Origin: Streptomyces rapamycinicus NRRL 5491
GTDB taxonomy: Bacteria > Actinomycetota > Actinomycetes > Streptomycetales > Streptomycetaceae
Direction of reading: 5' to 3'
DNA length: 64,000 nt
Assembly: GCF_024298965.1 (NCBI RefSeq)
Contig: NZ_CP085193.1
Span: 9,486,001 to 9,550,000 of the forward strand
The notes under the pieces are model-generated. The model was given only the letters and a program-made list of their open reading frames with translations. It was not told the origin of the DNA and did no database searches. Shown one piece after another: positions 9,693 to 19,698 of this stretch (the first letter of the stretch is position 1; the number at the start of each line of letters is the position of its first letter). Both the position numbers and the translations under genes were made by a program.

Positions 9693-10355
9693 TGGTGCCT
9701 CGACCCGTGATCTGGCCTTCTGTGAGCGGTTCCTGGCCGTGACCGGTGGTGAGGGGATGGACGCGGTCGTGAATGCCCTGGCAGGGGAGTTCACGGACGC
9801 GTCGTTGGCGTTGTCGCCGCGCGGTGGTCGGTTCGTCGCGATGGGCAGGACGGACATCCGCGATGTCGCGCAGGTCGCCGAGTCCCACCCCGGGGTGGTG
9901 TATCGGGGGTGGTGTTCCTCGGCCGCGGCTGCCATGAGCGGTGCGGACCAGGGGAGTTGCCCCGCCGCGAACACGTTCCTGGACGCGCCGGCCGGTTGCC
10001 GCCGCGATCGGTGCCTGGTCGGCCGGTCGCAGGCGTGGGGGCTGCGGGACCAGGCCTCAGGGATGACCGGGCACCTGGAGGGTGCGGGTCTGTCGCGCCT
10101 GCGTCGCGGTGGCGTTCACCCGTTGACGACGGAGCAGGGCCCGGTGCTGTCCGAGGCGCTGCCGTGGTGGGTGCGCCGGTGGTGGTTCCGGCTCGTTCGG
10201 ACCTGGCGGCACTGACCCGCGCCGGGGGAGTGGTGTCTCCGTTGCCGAGTGGTCCGACGGCCGGCGTTCCCGGCCGTCCCACTGCTGCCGCGGCGGCATC
10301 GGCCGCCGACGAGGATCTGTACAGGCTGGTCGAGCAAGCGTTCGAAACATACTGA
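9693..10355 (+). pseudogene. Collapsed type I PKS gene: ER tail fused to damaged KR, then C-terminal docking remnant
   Basis: From 9693 the frame matches the C-terminal half of the enoylreductases in this cluster ([17 protein letters not shown], then [18 protein letters not shown]). Around 9905 it jumps (VVYRGW to CSSAAAAM) into the middle of a ketoreductase. There the active-site Tyr is replaced by Cys (GSC instead of GSY). A frameshift near 10165-10190 moves the reading frame, in which ALTRAGGVVSP and a C-terminal ADEDLYRLVEQAFETY follow, resembling a PKS docking helix, to a stop at 10353-10355. It ends 27 bp before the next PKS start, so it looks like the remains of the PKS gene that once preceded it. 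No KS, AT or ACP survives. Confidence 0.85.
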
Positions 10356-10382
10356 ACCAACCGCCGGGAACAAGGAGTGACC

Positions 10383-13300
10383 ATGTCCGAGGTAGACAAG
10401 CTCCGCGACTACCTGAAGCGGGCCATTAACGACGGCCGGCAGCTCCAGAGCCGACTGCGCAGGCTTGAGGAGAGCATGCGCGAGCCGGTGGCCATCGTGG
10501 GGATGGGTTGCCGGTTCCCGGGCGGGGCGGAGAGCCCGGAGGACTTCTGGAGACTGCTCGCCGAGGGAGCCGACACGATGTCGGGGTTCCCCGCCGACCG
10601 GGGGTGGGACGTGGCGGGCACGCCCGACCCTGGTCCCGGTGCCGCGGCCCCAGGCTTTGCCCGGGTGGGCGGATTCCTTGCCGGGGCGGGTGATTTCGAT
10701 GCGGAGTTCTTCGGGATCAGTCCGCGTGAGGCGTTGGGGACGGATCCGCAGCAGCGGCTGTTGCTGGAGACGTGCTGGGAGGCCCTGGAGGACGCGGGGA
10801 TCGATCCGGCTTCGTTGCGGGGCACCGACACCGGGGTCTACGCCGGGGTCATCACGTCCGGGTACCGGGTCGGGGCGCAGGACGCCGGGGGCGGCTACGG
10901 GCTGACGGGGACCATGGCGAGTGTGGCGTCGGGCCGGGTGGCGTACTGCTTGGGGTTGCAGGGTCCGGCGGTGTCGGTGGACACGGCGTGTTCGTCGTCG
11001 CTGACGGCGATTCACCTGGCCGCGCAGGCGTTGCGGTCCGGGGAGTGCGGGGTCGCGCTTGCCGGCGGGGTCACGGTGATGGCCACCCCGTCGGCGTTCG
11101 CGGAGTTCGCGCGGCAGCGGGTACTGGGCACCGACGGCCGGTGCAAGCCGTTCGCGGAGGCGGCTGACGGCACGGGGTGGGGTGAGGGCGTCGGCGTCCT
11201 GGTCCTGGAGCGGCTGTCCGACGCTCGCCGGCTTGGGCACCGGGTGTTGGCGGTCGTGGCGGGCAGTGCGATCAACCAGGACGGGGCGTCCAACGGTCTG
11301 TCGGCGCCCAACGGTCCTTCGCAGCAGCGGGTGATCCGCCAGGCGCTGGCGAGCGCCAGGTTGCAGCCCGGCGATATCGATGTGGTGGAGGCACATGGCA
11401 CCGGCACCGCGCTGGGTGACCCGATCGAGGCGCAGGCGCTGTTGGCGACGTACGGCCAGGACCGGCCGGAGGGTCGGCCTTTGTGGTTGGGGTCGGTGAA
11501 GTCGAACATCGGCCATACGCAGGCAGCCGCGGGTGTGGCGGGCGTGATCAAGATGGTGCAGGCGATGCGGCACGGCATGCTGCCGCAGACGCTGCATGTG
11601 GATGCCCCGTCCTCGCACGTGGACTGGTCGGCCGGGGCGGTGGAGCTGCTCACCCGGGCACGCCCGTGGGAAGCCGGCCCCCGTCCGCGCAGGGCCGGTG
11701 TGTCCTCGTTCGGGATCAGCGGCACCAACGTCCACCTCATCCTCGAACAGCCCCCCCAGGACGCCCTCGCCGAGTACGAGCCCGAGACCGGGACGGAGCC
11801 ACCCGCGGGGCCGGCGGTGTGGGTGTTGTCGGCGCGGTCCGGGCCGGCCCTGGCCGCTCGGGCCGGCCAGTTGAGGGCCTTCGCCGCCGCCCGCCCGCAG
11901 ATGACCGTCCACGACGTGGCGTTCTCGCTGGCGACGACCCGCGCCACGGGGCTGCCTCGGCGGCTGGCGGTGACCGGCAGCGACCGGGAGGAACTGCTGG
12001 CGGGCCTGGCGGCGGCAGCCGAGGGACAGGACGCGCCCGGGACGGTGACCGGGAAGGCCGGAGAACATGCGCGGCCGGTGTTCGTGTTCGCGGGGCAGGG
12101 CGGCCAGTGGGTCGGGATGGGCTTGCAACTGTGGGACGAGGAGCCGGTGTTCGCGGCGGCGATGGAGCGCTGCGCGGCGGCCCTGGAGCCGTTCGTCGCC
12201 TGGCGGCTGCGTGAGGCGCTGGGCGATGCGGAGTTGTTGGCGCGGGTGGATGTCGTTCAGCCGGCCTTGTGGTCGGTGATGGTGAGCCTGGCCGCGTTGT
12301 GGCGGGCGGCCGGGGTGGAGCCCGCCGCCGTGGTGGGCTCCAGCCAGGGCGAGATCGCCGCAGCGTGCGCGGCGGGCGGCCTGTCTCTGGAGGACGGCGC
12401 ACGGGTGGTCGCCCTGCGCAGCCGGGCGCTGGCCGAGCATCTGGCCGGCGCGGGTGGGATGGTGTCGGTGCCCGCCGGGTTGGAGGAGGTGCGGGAGTGG
12501 ATCGCCCGGTGGGGCCAGGACCTGTCGGTCGCGGCGGTCAACGGCCCGAGGCAGGTGGTGGTGGCCGGGACCGCGGCCGCGTGCGCGCAGTTCGCGGACG
12601 CTCATGCCGAGCGGGGCGCCCGAGCGGTCGCGACGGATGTCGCGGGTCATACCGCGCAGGCCGAGGTGGTGAAGGAGCGTCTGGCCGGAGAGCTGGCGGG
12701 GCTGGCTCCGGTCAGCGGTTCGGTGCCGTTCTACTCCACGGTCGAGGCCGCGGTGGTGGACACGGCCGGGCTGGACAGCGGGTACTGGTATCGGAACCTG
12801 CGTGAGCCGGTGCGGCTCGGCGAGGTCATCGCCGCGCTGGCGGCGGAAGGCCACCGGGTGTTCGTGGAGGTCAGTCCGCATCCGGTGCTGGGTATGGCGG
12901 TGGCGCAAGGCGGCGAGGACCTGGAGGCGGCGGCCAGTTTGCAGCGTGGCGATGGGGGCCGGGGACGGTGGCTGACCGCACTGGCCGGTGCCTGGGCGGC
13001 GGGCGCGGAGGTGGACTGGGCCGCGGTGACCGCCGACGAGGGCAAGGCCCGGAGGGTGGCGCTGCCGACGTATCCGTTCCAGCGGGAGCGCTACTGGCCG
13101 AAGGCCGTCGCTGGGCGCGGCGATGCCGTCTCAGCTGGTCAGCAGCGTTCCGGGCATGCGTTGTTGGCGGCGGCGGTGTGGCTGGCCGAGGGTGACGGGC
13201 TGGTGTTGACCGGTCGGTTGTCGCTGGCCGCGGCTCCCTGGCTGGCCGATCACGCCGTCCACGGCGTGGTGTTGCTGCCCGGCACCGCGTTCGTGGATCT

Positions 13301-16300
13301 CGCGATGCATGCCGGTGATCTGGCCGGGTGCGCGGTCCTGGAGGAGTTGACGCTCCAGGAGCCGCTGGTGCTGTCGGGTCAGGGCGGCGTGCAGTTGCAG
13401 GTCCGCGTCAGCGGCCGCGACGGTGGACAGCGGACCGTCACGATCTCCTCCCGTGAGGGGGAGGGCGAATGGGCTCTGCACGCGGTCGGCGTGCTGGCCC
13501 CGGTCGACAGTGAGCCGGCTCCGGCTCCGTTGGGTGCGTGGCCCCCGGCGGGTGCGGAGTCGGTTCCGGTCGGTGACGCCTACGAGCGGCTGGCCGGGCG
13601 GGGCTATCAGTACGGGCCTGTGTTCCGGGGGTTGCGTCAGGTGTGGCGGGCCGCGGACACGGTGTATGCCGAGGTCGAGCTGCCTGAAAGTACGGAGGCC
13701 GATCCGGCTGGGTTCGGGCTGCACCCCGCGCTGCTCGACGCGGGTTTGCACGGTGCCGTCGTCGCCAGCAGCAACGGCGCCGCCGACGGCAGCGGTGGTG
13801 GGGGGACGGGTTTGCCGTTCGCGTGGTCGGGTGTGCGGCTGCTGGCCGGCGGTGCCCGCCACCTGCGCGTGGTCTTGGCACCCGGGCCGGGTGGGGTGGC
13901 GGTCACGGCGTTCGACGCTGTGGGCGAACCCGTTCTGCAGGCACGGTCGTTGGTGCTGCGGGAGGTTGCGTCCGGGCAGTTGGGCGGGCTCGGCCGGATG
14001 GCCAGGCAGTCGCTGTTCACGGTGGACTGGGCCGCGCTGCCGGCCTCGCAGGCCCCGGCCGCCCGGGTCCGGTGGGCGCGGCACGGGGAGATGGCCGGGT
14101 CCGACGTCGCTCCGGTGATGGTGGCGGTGGTGCCGGCTGCCCCGTCCGGGGCGTCGGCGCCGCGGGCGGCTCAGCTGGCTGCCGCGACGGTGCTGGGTTG
14201 GGTGCGGGAGTGGCTGGCCGATCCCGGGACGGACGATTCGCGGTTGGTGGTCTGGACCCAGGGCGCGGCAGCCGGCCAGGACCTCCCCGGTGCGGCGGTG
14301 GCGGGTCTGGTCCGCTCGGCGCAGACCGAGCACCCCGGCCGGCTGCTGCTGGTCGACGTCGACCCGTCAGCCGACGTGGACCCCGGTCGCGACGCCGATG
14401 TGGACACGGTGCTGGCCGCGGTACTGGATGCCGGCGAACCCGACATCCGCATCAGCTCCGGTGACAGGGGTGTGGAGGTGTTCGGGCGGCGGTTGGCCCG
14501 GGCCGGCGCTGGAGCCGGTGAGTTGGCGTTGCCCGGTGGTTCGGACTGGCGGGTCGAGGTGACCCGGCCGGGTGACCTGGGCAGTGCCGCGGTCATTGAT
14601 GCCCCCAAGGCCGACGTCGAGTTGTCGGCGGGTCAGGTCCGGGTGGGTCTGCGTGCGGCCGGGGTGAACTTCCGTGACGTGATGTACGGGCTGGGTGTGG
14701 TCGATGACGGGCGGGTACTGGGCGGGGAGGGCGCGGGGGTGGTCCTGGAGACCGGTCCCGAAGTACGCGGTCTGACGGTGGGCCAGTCGGTGATGGGTCT
14801 GGTGCAGGGGTGGGGACCGGTCGGGGTGGCGGATGCCCGGCTGCTTGCCCCGATCCCGCGGGGTTGGTCGTTCCAGCAGGCTGCGGGGGTGCCGGTCGGG
14901 TTCCTGACGGCGTTCTACGGGTTGCGGGATCTGGCCCAGGCCGGCCCGGGCCAGCGGGTGCTCATCCACGCCGGTACGGGTGGTGTGGGTACGGCTGCGG
15001 TGCAGTTGGCCAAGGCGTGGGGTTTGGAGGTCTTCGCGACCGCGAGCCCGGCCAAGCAGCACGCGCTGCGGGCGATGGGTGTGGAGGAGAGCCACATCGC
15101 CTCCACCCGTGACCTGGCCTTCTGTGAGCGGTTCCTGGCCGTGACCGGTGGCGAGGGCATGGACGTGGTGGTCAACGCGCTGGCCGGGGAGTTCACGGAC
15201 GCGTCGCTGCGGCTGCTGCCGCGCGGTGGCCGGTTCGTCGAGATGGGCAAGACCGACATCCGCGACCCCGAGCAGGTGGCCCAGACCTACCCTGGAGTGG
15301 CGTACCAGGCGTTCGACACGATGGACGCCGGTGCGCCGCGGGTCGCGGAGATGCTGGCCGAACTCGGGGCGATGTTCGAGGCGGGGACGCTGACTCCGCC
15401 GCCGGTGACGTGCTTCGAGCTGTCGCAGGCGGTGGCGGCGCTGCGCCATCTCCAGGCAGCCCGGCACATCGGCAAGGTCGTGGTGAACGTCCCGGCCGAG
15501 TGGGACCCGCACGGCACGGTGCTGGTCACGGGCGGGACAGGGGCCCTGGGTGGGGAGTTGGCCCGCCACCTGGCCGGCTCCCGGGGCATGCGGCACCTGC
15601 TGCTGATGTCCCGCCGGGGCCCGGCGGCGCCGGGAGCTGCGCGCCTGGCCGCAGACCTCGCAGGCTCAGGTGCGGAAGTGCGCGTGCAGGCCGGTGATGC
15701 CGCCGATCGCACCGCTCTGGCGTCGGTGCTGGACCGGGTGGCGGCGCTCCGTCCGCTGACCGCGGTGGTGCACGCCGCCGGGGTGATCGACGACGCCACC
15801 GTGGAGTCGTTGACGCCCGCGCGGATGGTGCCGGTGCTGGCGGCGAAGGCGGATGCGGCGTGGAACCTGCACGAGCTGACCGAGGGCGCGAGCCTGGCCG
15901 GGTTCGTGTTGTACTCCTCGGCCGCGGCCGTCATGGGCAGCCCGGGGCAGGGCAGCTACGCCGCCGCGAACGCGTTCCTGGACGCGCTCGCCGTCCACCG
16001 CCGCGACCGGCACCTGACCGGCCAGTCGTTGGCGTGGGGACTGTGGGACCAGACCTCGGAGATGAGCGGACATCTGGACGGCTTGGCCCTGACCCGCCTG
16101 CGCCGCGGGGGCATCGAGCCCATGACGACCGCTCAGGGTCTGGCCCTGTTCGACGCCGCTACCGCGCTGGGTACGCCGCAGCCCATGCCGGCCCGCCTGG
16201 ATCTGACCGCGCCGACCCGCGCCGGCAACCCCCTGCTGAGTGGTCTGACGGCCGGTGTTCCGGCCCGCCCCAACGCCGCCGCAGCCGTCGCGGCCGGGGG

Positions 16301-16745
16301 TGGGATGGCCACGCGGCTTGCCGGGCTCAGCCCAGCCGACCGCGAGCACGAGGTCCTGCAGGCCGTCCAGGCAGCCATCGCCGTCGTGCTGGGCCATGCC
16401 ACGCCCGGGGACATCGACCCCGAGCGCCGCATTCGCGACATGGGCATCGACTCCCTCACCGCGCTGGAGCTCCGCAACCGACTCGCCACCGAGACCGGCC
16501 TCACCCTCCCCGCCACCCTCGTCTTCGACCACCCGACACCGGCCGAACTCGCCCGGCACCTCGCGGGAAAGTTCGACGACGAATCGGCTCCCGATGCCGG
16601 GGAATCCGCCGGGGACCCGGCCGAGGGCATCGTCAGCCAGTTCGCCCGGCTGGAGACGGCCCTCGCGAAGGGCGCGGACGTCGATGACGAGCTGCGCACC
16701 TACGCCCGCTCCCGCCTGCTGGCCCTGCTGGACATGGTGGGCTAG
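10383..16745 (+). CDS. Type I modular PKS, one module: KS-AT-DH-ER-KR-ACP with docking segments
   Basis: The ATG at 10383 is five bases after AGGAG; 2120 residues. Order: N-terminal coiled-coil docking ([11 protein letters not shown]...), KS ~10482-11750 with Cys203 in DTACSSS plus HGTGT and NIGHTQ His, AT ~12075-12906, DH ~13155-13960 ([10 protein letters not shown] and DAGLH), ER ~14525-15495 ([11 protein letters not shown]), KR ~15515-16110 ([11 protein letters not shown] of B type, QGSYAAANA), ACP ~16330-16570 (MGIDSL). The AT reads GSSQG, where modules normally have GHSQG, and VAGH in the specificity position, a signature associated with ethylmalonyl or larger extenders and in keeping with ccr. 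All reductive domains look active, so it should add a fully reduced two-carbon unit bearing an alkyl branch. The ER lacks the Tyr linked to 2S branches. The C-terminus ends at a dimerisation-like helix (LLALLDMVG) without an obvious docking helix. Confidence 0.93.
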   Translation: MSEVDKLRDYLKRAINDGRQLQSRLRRLEESMREPVAIVGMGCRFPGGAESPEDFWRLLAEGADTMSGFPADRGWDVAGTPDPGPGAAAPGFARVGGFLAGAGDFDAEFFGISPREALGTDPQQRLLLETCWEALEDAGIDPASLRGTDTGVYAGVITSGYRVGAQDAGGGYGLTGTMASVASGRVAYCLGLQGPAVSVDTACSSSLTAIHLAAQALRSGECGVALAGGVTVMATPSAFAEFARQRVLGTDGRCKPFAEAADGTGWGEGVGVLVLERLSDARRLGHRVLAVVAGSAINQDGASNGLSAPNGPSQQRVIRQALASARLQPGDIDVVEAHGTGTALGDPIEAQALLATYGQDRPEGRPLWLGSVKSNIGHTQAAAGVAGVIKMVQAMRHGMLPQTLHVDAPSSHVDWSAGAVELLTRARPWEAGPRPRRAGVSSFGISGTNVHLILEQPPQDALAEYEPETGTEPPAGPAVWVLSARSGPALAARAGQLRAFAAARPQMTVHDVAFSLATTRATGLPRRLAVTGSDREELLAGLAAAAEGQDAPGTVTGKAGEHARPVFVFAGQGGQWVGMGLQLWDEEPVFAAAMERCAAALEPFVAWRLREALGDAELLARVDVVQPALWSVMVSLAALWRAAGVEPAAVVGSSQGEIAAACAAGGLSLEDGARVVALRSRALAEHLAGAGGMVSVPAGLEEVREWIARWGQDLSVAAVNGPRQVVVAGTAAACAQFADAHAERGARAVATDVAGHTAQAEVVKERLAGELAGLAPVSGSVPFYSTVEAAVVDTAGLDSGYWYRNLREPVRLGEVIAALAAEGHRVFVEVSPHPVLGMAVAQGGEDLEAAASLQRGDGGRGRWLTALAGAWAAGAEVDWAAVTADEGKARRVALPTYPFQRERYWPKAVAGRGDAVSAGQQRSGHALLAAAVWLAEGDGLVLTGRLSLAAAPWLADHAVHGVVLLPGTAFVDLAMHAGDLAGCAVLEELTLQEPLVLSGQGGVQLQVRVSGRDGGQRTVTISSREGEGEWALHAVGVLAPVDSEPAPAPLGAWPPAGAESVPVGDAYERLAGRGYQYGPVFRGLRQVWRAADTVYAEVELPESTEADPAGFGLHPALLDAGLHGAVVASSNGAADGSGGGGTGLPFAWSGVRLLAGGARHLRVVLAPGPGGVAVTAFDAVGEPVLQARSLVLREVASGQLGGLGRMARQSLFTVDWAALPASQAPAARVRWARHGEMAGSDVAPVMVAVVPAAPSGASAPRAAQLAAATVLGWVREWLADPGTDDSRLVVWTQGAAAGQDLPGAAVAGLVRSAQTEHPGRLLLVDVDPSADVDPGRDADVDTVLAAVLDAGEPDIRISSGDRGVEVFGRRLARAGAGAGELALPGGSDWRVEVTRPGDLGSAAVIDAPKADVELSAGQVRVGLRAAGVNFRDVMYGLGVVDDGRVLGGEGAGVVLETGPEVRGLTVGQSVMGLVQGWGPVGVADARLLAPIPRGWSFQQAAGVPVGFLTAFYGLRDLAQAGPGQRVLIHAGTGGVGTAAVQLAKAWGLEVFATASPAKQHALRAMGVEESHIASTRDLAFCERFLAVTGGEGMDVVVNALAGEFTDASLRLLPRGGRFVEMGKTDIRDPEQVAQTYPGVAYQAFDTMDAGAPRVAEMLAELGAMFEAGTLTPPPVTCFELSQAVAALRHLQAARHIGKVVVNVPAEWDPHGTVLVTGGTGALGGELARHLAGSRGMRHLLLMSRRGPAAPGAARLAADLAGSGAEVRVQAGDAADRTALASVLDRVAALRPLTAVVHAAGVIDDATVESLTPARMVPVLAAKADAAWNLHELTEGASLAGFVLYSSAAAVMGSPGQGSYAAANAFLDALAVHRRDRHLTGQSLAWGLWDQTSEMSGHLDGLALTRLRRGGIEPMTTAQGLALFDAATALGTPQPMPARLDLTAPTRAGNPLLSGLTAGVPARPNAAAAVAAGGGMATRLAGLSPADREHEVLQAVQAAIAVVLGHATPGDIDPERRIRDMGIDSLTALELRNRLATETGLTLPATLVFDHPTPAELARHLAGKFDDESAPDAGESAGDPAEGIVSQFARLETALAKGADVDDELRTYARSRLLALLDMVG

Positions 16746-16768
16746 AAGATCACTGGAGATCGTGGCGT

Positions 16769-16801
16769 GAGGGCGGTTCCGCCGGTGGCGGGACCGCCCT
16801 C
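16769..16801 (+). terminator. Terminator hairpin after the one-module PKS
   Basis: A 12-bp stem (16769-16780 with 16790-16801, one G-U pair) with a 9-nt loop begins 23 nt after the PKS stop codon. It separates this gene from the convergent P450 operon. Confidence 0.8.
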
Positions 16802-16877
16802 CGCGCTTCATGCCGAGGTCGGCGGCCTGGGCACGTCCCGGCCGGCGACCAGGGCCGACGGGCCGACCGCGTTCGCT

Positions 16878-16903
16878 GCCGGAAGCCGGAAGCCGGAAGC
16901 CGG
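16878..16903 (+). repeat. GCCGGAA heptamer tandem repeat
   Basis: Three copies of GCCGGAA (16878-16898) followed by GCCGG lie in the 326-bp space between converging genes. Nothing else recognisable lies between the terminator and the P450 stop codon at 17072. Confidence 0.65.
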
Positions 16904-17071
16904 CCAGTGGAGAGGGGCCGCACGCGGTGTCGTACAGGCCCGGCCCGCACGCGGCCTCCACCGCGGATCGCACCGCGGCCCGACCGTCTCCCGGGCCCGT
17001 TCCCCCGCACACACGACAGTCCGGCCCCGCGTCACCACCGCGGGCCGGAACCAGGGATTCTCAGTGATCTT

Positions 17072-18343
17072 CTAGCGGATGCGCAGGCGAAGGGTCTTCG
17101 GTCCGCGGGCCTGGGTCCCGCCCCAGGCCACCGCGGACGGGTTCTGGAGGCTGAAGTCCGGGATGCGCTCGAGCCAGACCTCCAGTGCGACGCGGAGTTC
17201 CATGCGGGCCAGGTGGGAGCCCAGGCAGCGGTGGATGCCCAGGCCGAACGCGGCGTGCCGGTTGGCCTCGCGGTCGATGACGACCTCGTCGGCCCGGTCG
17301 AACTGGGCGGGGTCGCGGTTGGCGGCCGGGAAGGAGAGCAGGATCCAGTCGTCGGCCTTCATGTCCACGCCACGCCAGTGCATGTCGTCCTTCACGAGCC
17401 GGGCCATGGTGACCGGCGTGAAAGCGCGGAGGAACTCCTCCAACGCGGTCGGCAGCAGCTCGGGCTCGGCCACCAGGCGCTCGCGGTCCCGCGGATTCCC
17501 CGCCAGGTGCCACAGGGATGAGCCGATGGCGCTGTAGGTGGTGCTGATGCCGGCGATGAGCAGCAGCATGACGGTGCCGATGACGTGGTTCGGTTCGAGC
17601 TTGCGGCCGTGGAGCTCCGCGTTGAGCAGGTAGCTGATGAGGTCGTCACGCGGCTGCTCGACGTGCTTGTTGACCTCCGCGAGGAGGTAGATGAACACCC
17701 TGCCCATGTGTTCGATGCGCTCGTCGCGCGATTGCTTGCCCTCGCCCTCCAACTTGGTGGCGAGCTCGTGGAACCGCTGCCTGTCCTCCGGCGGCAGGCC
17801 GAGCATGTCGCCGATGACCCGGCTCGGGATCTGTTGTGTGTAGTCGCGGGCGGCGTCGACGACGTCCCGTCCCTCGAAGCCGTCGATGAGGGAGTGGCAG
17901 TAGGCCCTCGTGCCGGGCTCGAGCCTGGCGACCGCGGTCTTGGTGAACGCCGGCAGCAGCAGCTTGCGCGCGGCGTGGTGGAACGGCGGGTCGGAGGTGA
18001 TGGGCGGCGCTTCGCCGATCGGGGCCAGGTCCCGCGGCGGCCGGAACTCGCTCAGGTTGGTGCCGAGCGAGGAGAAGTGGTCGGTGTCGTAGGCGATCGC
18101 CGCGATGTCCTCGTACCGGGTCGGCACCCAGGCGCCGCCGAACCGCTCGGTGTGCGCGATGGGGCACCGCTGCCGCAGGTCGTCCATGATCGGGAAGGGA
18201 TCGGCGGTCCAGCGCGGATCCAGGTGCGAGAAGTCCGTCGCCCAGTCGGTGACCGGGCCGGTGACGATCTCGCCGCGCGAGACGTGGAACCGGTCCCGGT
18301 CAGTGTGGCGGAAGTCCTTGTTGAAGCGGTCGTCGGCGGTCAT
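17072..18343 (-). CDS. Cytochrome P450 (first of the inverted pair)
   Basis: This is a class I bacterial P450 monooxygenase of 423 residues, expected to oxidise the polyketide using electrons from the adjacent ferredoxin. Diagnostic parts are the K-helix EEFLR, the PERF-like region and the haem loop FGLGIHRCLG with the Cys ligand. The I-helix reads AGISTT, where the family has AGx(D/E)TT, so the acidic residue used in O2 activation is Ser. It starts one base after the ferredoxin stop (TGA-G-ATG), so the two are translationally coupled. It is an inverted paralogue of the P450 at 19664. Long stretches are identical, while the B-C loop, F-G region and I-helix differ. Those differing parts include the usual substrate recognition sites, so the two enzymes may act on different positions. 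Confidence 0.93.
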   Translation of the reverse strand: MTADDRFNKDFRHTDRDRFHVSRGEIVTGPVTDWATDFSHLDPRWTADPFPIMDDLRQRCPIAHTERFGGAWVPTRYEDIAAIAYDTDHFSSLGTNLSEFRPPRDLAPIGEAPPITSDPPFHHAARKLLLPAFTKTAVARLEPGTRAYCHSLIDGFEGRDVVDAARDYTQQIPSRVIGDMLGLPPEDRQRFHELATKLEGEGKQSRDERIEHMGRVFIYLLAEVNKHVEQPRDDLISYLLNAELHGRKLEPNHVIGTVMLLLIAGISTTYSAIGSSLWHLAGNPRDRERLVAEPELLPTALEEFLRAFTPVTMARLVKDDMHWRGVDMKADDWILLSFPAANRDPAQFDRADEVVIDREANRHAAFGLGIHRCLGSHLARMELRVALEVWLERIPDFSLQNPSAVAWGGTQARGPKTLRLRIR

Positions 18344-18617
18344 CTCACGCCCCCTCCATCACGGTGATCGCCCGCTCCGGACAGCTCGCGACCGCGCGGC
18401 GGGCCGCACGCTCGTTGCCCTGCGGCACGGTGCCGTCACCGGGAACGTTGCCGTAGCCCTCGGCGTCCTCGCCGAACACGGCGGGCGCGATGTCGTAGCA
18501 GCGGCCGTGTCCCTGGCAGCGCCCGGAGTCGATCTGTACTTCCACAGTGAACCGCCCCCTTGTAGTGAAACCGATCCGCACGCCCGTGCGGCTCGGCGTG
18601 CGACGTGCCGGGTGCCG
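18309..18617. repeat. Left arm of a 309-bp inverted repeat (ferredoxin copy 1)
   Basis: Reading the reverse complement of 18309-18617 against 19390-19698, I see no difference. The repeat covers 70 bp upstream of the ferredoxin, the whole ferredoxin gene and the first 35 bp of the P450. Beyond it the arms continue as a mosaic through the P450 genes. Confidence 0.9.
18345..18545 (-). CDS. Small P450-type ferredoxin (3Fe-4S type), copy 1
   Basis: This 66-residue ferredoxin donates electrons to the P450 encoded immediately downstream. It has the cluster motif CQGHGRC and a later Cys in ASCPERAI, with the acidic DIAPAVFGED segment typical of Streptomyces P450 ferredoxins. The GTG start at 18545 gives VEVQIDSG and follows a G-rich site (AAGGGGG) about nine bases upstream. 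A longer upstream frame has no homology. Its protein and DNA are identical, by my reading, to copy 2 at 19462. No ferredoxin reductase gene is visible in the window, so a housekeeping reductase probably serves it. Confidence 0.93.
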   Translation of the reverse strand: MEVQIDSGRCQGHGRCYDIAPAVFGEDAEGYGNVPGDGTVPQGNERAARRAVASCPERAITVMEGA

Positions 18618-18693
18618 CGCCCGACCCGGCGGGATCGGCCGGGAATCGGAGGGTTGCCGTGCAGAAACACGCCGTCGATGGGTCGGCCCGCGC

Positions 18694-19002
18694 TCAGTCC
18701 GTACCGGCGCCGACGGCCACCGGCTCCTCGGCCCCGGCGGCCTCGGCACCCGCTGGCTGGGGCGGGACGGTGAGCTCGGAGACGCTGAGGTCCGGCACCT
18801 CCGCCACCGCCGCGAGAGCCGATTCGATGGCATCGGCCAGCGTCGGGGACGCGGTGTCGTCGATGTCCATATTCGTGACGGTGACCGCGGCGTTGGTCGG
18901 AAGCACGTCGGTGCCGAAGTCGGCAGCGCCGCCGCAAGCCAGGGCGGTCATCTCGTCCTCGGTAATCTCCCGGCTGAGAAGCAGCGAGAACACATACCCC
19001 AT
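18694..19002 (-). CDS. Small acidic protein of unknown function, first gene of P450 operon 1
   Basis: The 102-residue frame starts with ATG at 19002, seven bases after AGGTGA, a good ribosome site. The N-terminal ~75 residues (SLLLSREITEDEMTAL, then MDIDDTASPTLADAIESAL and VPDLSVSEL) have a pattern I associate with small actinomycete proteins in which such a segment precedes a helix-turn-helix. Here the second half is instead an Ala/Gly/Glu/Pro-rich tail with no DNA-binding motif. No membrane segment or signal peptide is seen. It lies 148 bp before ferredoxin 1 in the same direction. The other arm of the inverted pair has no copy. It could be a regulator or partner protein for the P450s; this is speculation. 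Confidence 0.65.
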   Translation of the reverse strand: MGYVFSLLLSREITEDEMTALACGGAADFGTDVLPTNAAVTVTNMDIDDTASPTLADAIESALAAVAEVPDLSVSELTVPPQPAGAEAAGAEEPVAVGAGTD

Positions 19003-19150
19003 TGACTGTCACCTTTTCGTCTTCGTATATCGCGGATACACACTTCAGCAGGCGGACGTGTCGTCAGAGGGCGGTGTACTCGCGTCCGGCCGACCCTCGG
19101 GGATCACCGTCTCTTCGTCGTCGCCAGGCATGTCGCGCCCTCATGCTTGC

Positions 19151-19210
19151 TGGCGCCGCGTGGTCGCGTAAAGGGTGGTCGGCCATCACTCGGCCACTGC
19201 GGGGTAACTG
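19151..19210 (-). promoter_or_regulatory. Shared upstream element, copy A (P450 operon 1)
   Basis: On the minus strand this reads CAGTTACCCCGCAGTGGC, later CCCTTTACGCGACC and GGCGCCA. Related sequence in the same orientation relative to the gene occurs at 19313-19372 and 22272-22329. Here it lies ~150 bp before the small acidic gene that leads the ferredoxin 1-P450 operon. Its nature (promoter or operator) is inferred from position. Confidence 0.55.
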
Positions 19211-19312
19211 TCACACGCCGCCGAGCGCCGGGCGGACCGCGGCCCCGTCACCTCCGGGAGCGGCCTGCCGGCGCCGTCGTCAAGTGCGCCGGCCCGCCCC
19301 GCGATGGGCACT

Positions 19313-19372
19313 CGGTTACCCCGCGATGGCCGGACAATGGCCGACCGCCCTTTCTGCGACCGCTCGGCGCCA
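19313..19372 (+). promoter_or_regulatory. Shared upstream element, copy B (P450 operon 2)
   Basis: It reads CGGTTACCCCGCGATGGCC, later CCCTTTCTGCGACC and GGCGCCA, ending ~90 bp before the ferredoxin 2 start. With copy A it forms a diverged inverted repeat centred near 19262. Resemblance continues just downstream (CAGGAAGCATG against CAGCAAGCATG). Confidence 0.55.
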
Positions 19373-19389
19373 GGAAGCATGGACCGCGT

Positions 19390-19698
19390 CGGCACCCGGC
19401 ACGTCGCACGCCGAGCCGCACGGGCGTGCGGATCGGTTTCACTACAAGGGGGCGGTTCACTGTGGAAGTACAGATCGACTCCGGGCGCTGCCAGGGACAC
19501 GGCCGCTGCTACGACATCGCGCCCGCCGTGTTCGGCGAGGACGCCGAGGGCTACGGCAACGTTCCCGGTGACGGCACCGTGCCGCAGGGCAACGAGCGTG
19601 CGGCCCGCCGCGCGGTCGCGAGCTGTCCGGAGCGGGCGATCACCGTGATGGAGGGGGCGTGAGATGACCGCCGACGACCGCTTCAACAAGGACTTCCG
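19390..19698. repeat. Right arm of the 309-bp inverted repeat (ferredoxin copy 2)
   Basis: Partner of 18309-18617 in inverted orientation. The perfect arms are separated by about 770 bp that hold the small acidic gene and the divergent promoter region. Confidence 0.9.
19462..19662 (+). CDS. Small P450-type ferredoxin (3Fe-4S type), copy 2
   Basis: This 66-residue electron-transfer protein has the same sequence as copy 1, including the CQGHGRC cluster motif and the Cys in ASCPERAI. It starts with GTG at 19462, and its stop is one base before the ATG of the downstream P450 (TGA-G-ATG), implying coupled translation. The exact identity of the two ferredoxins next to diverged P450s suggests recent duplication or gene conversion. 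Either ferredoxin should be able to serve either P450. Confidence 0.93.
   Translation: MEVQIDSGRCQGHGRCYDIAPAVFGEDAEGYGNVPGDGTVPQGNERAARRAVASCPERAITVMEGA

Noticed and set aside
10116..12908. 930-codon minus-strand frame opposite the one-module PKS
   Set aside because: Compositionally biased shadow of KS and AT coding sequence; no recognisable domain and no ribosome site.
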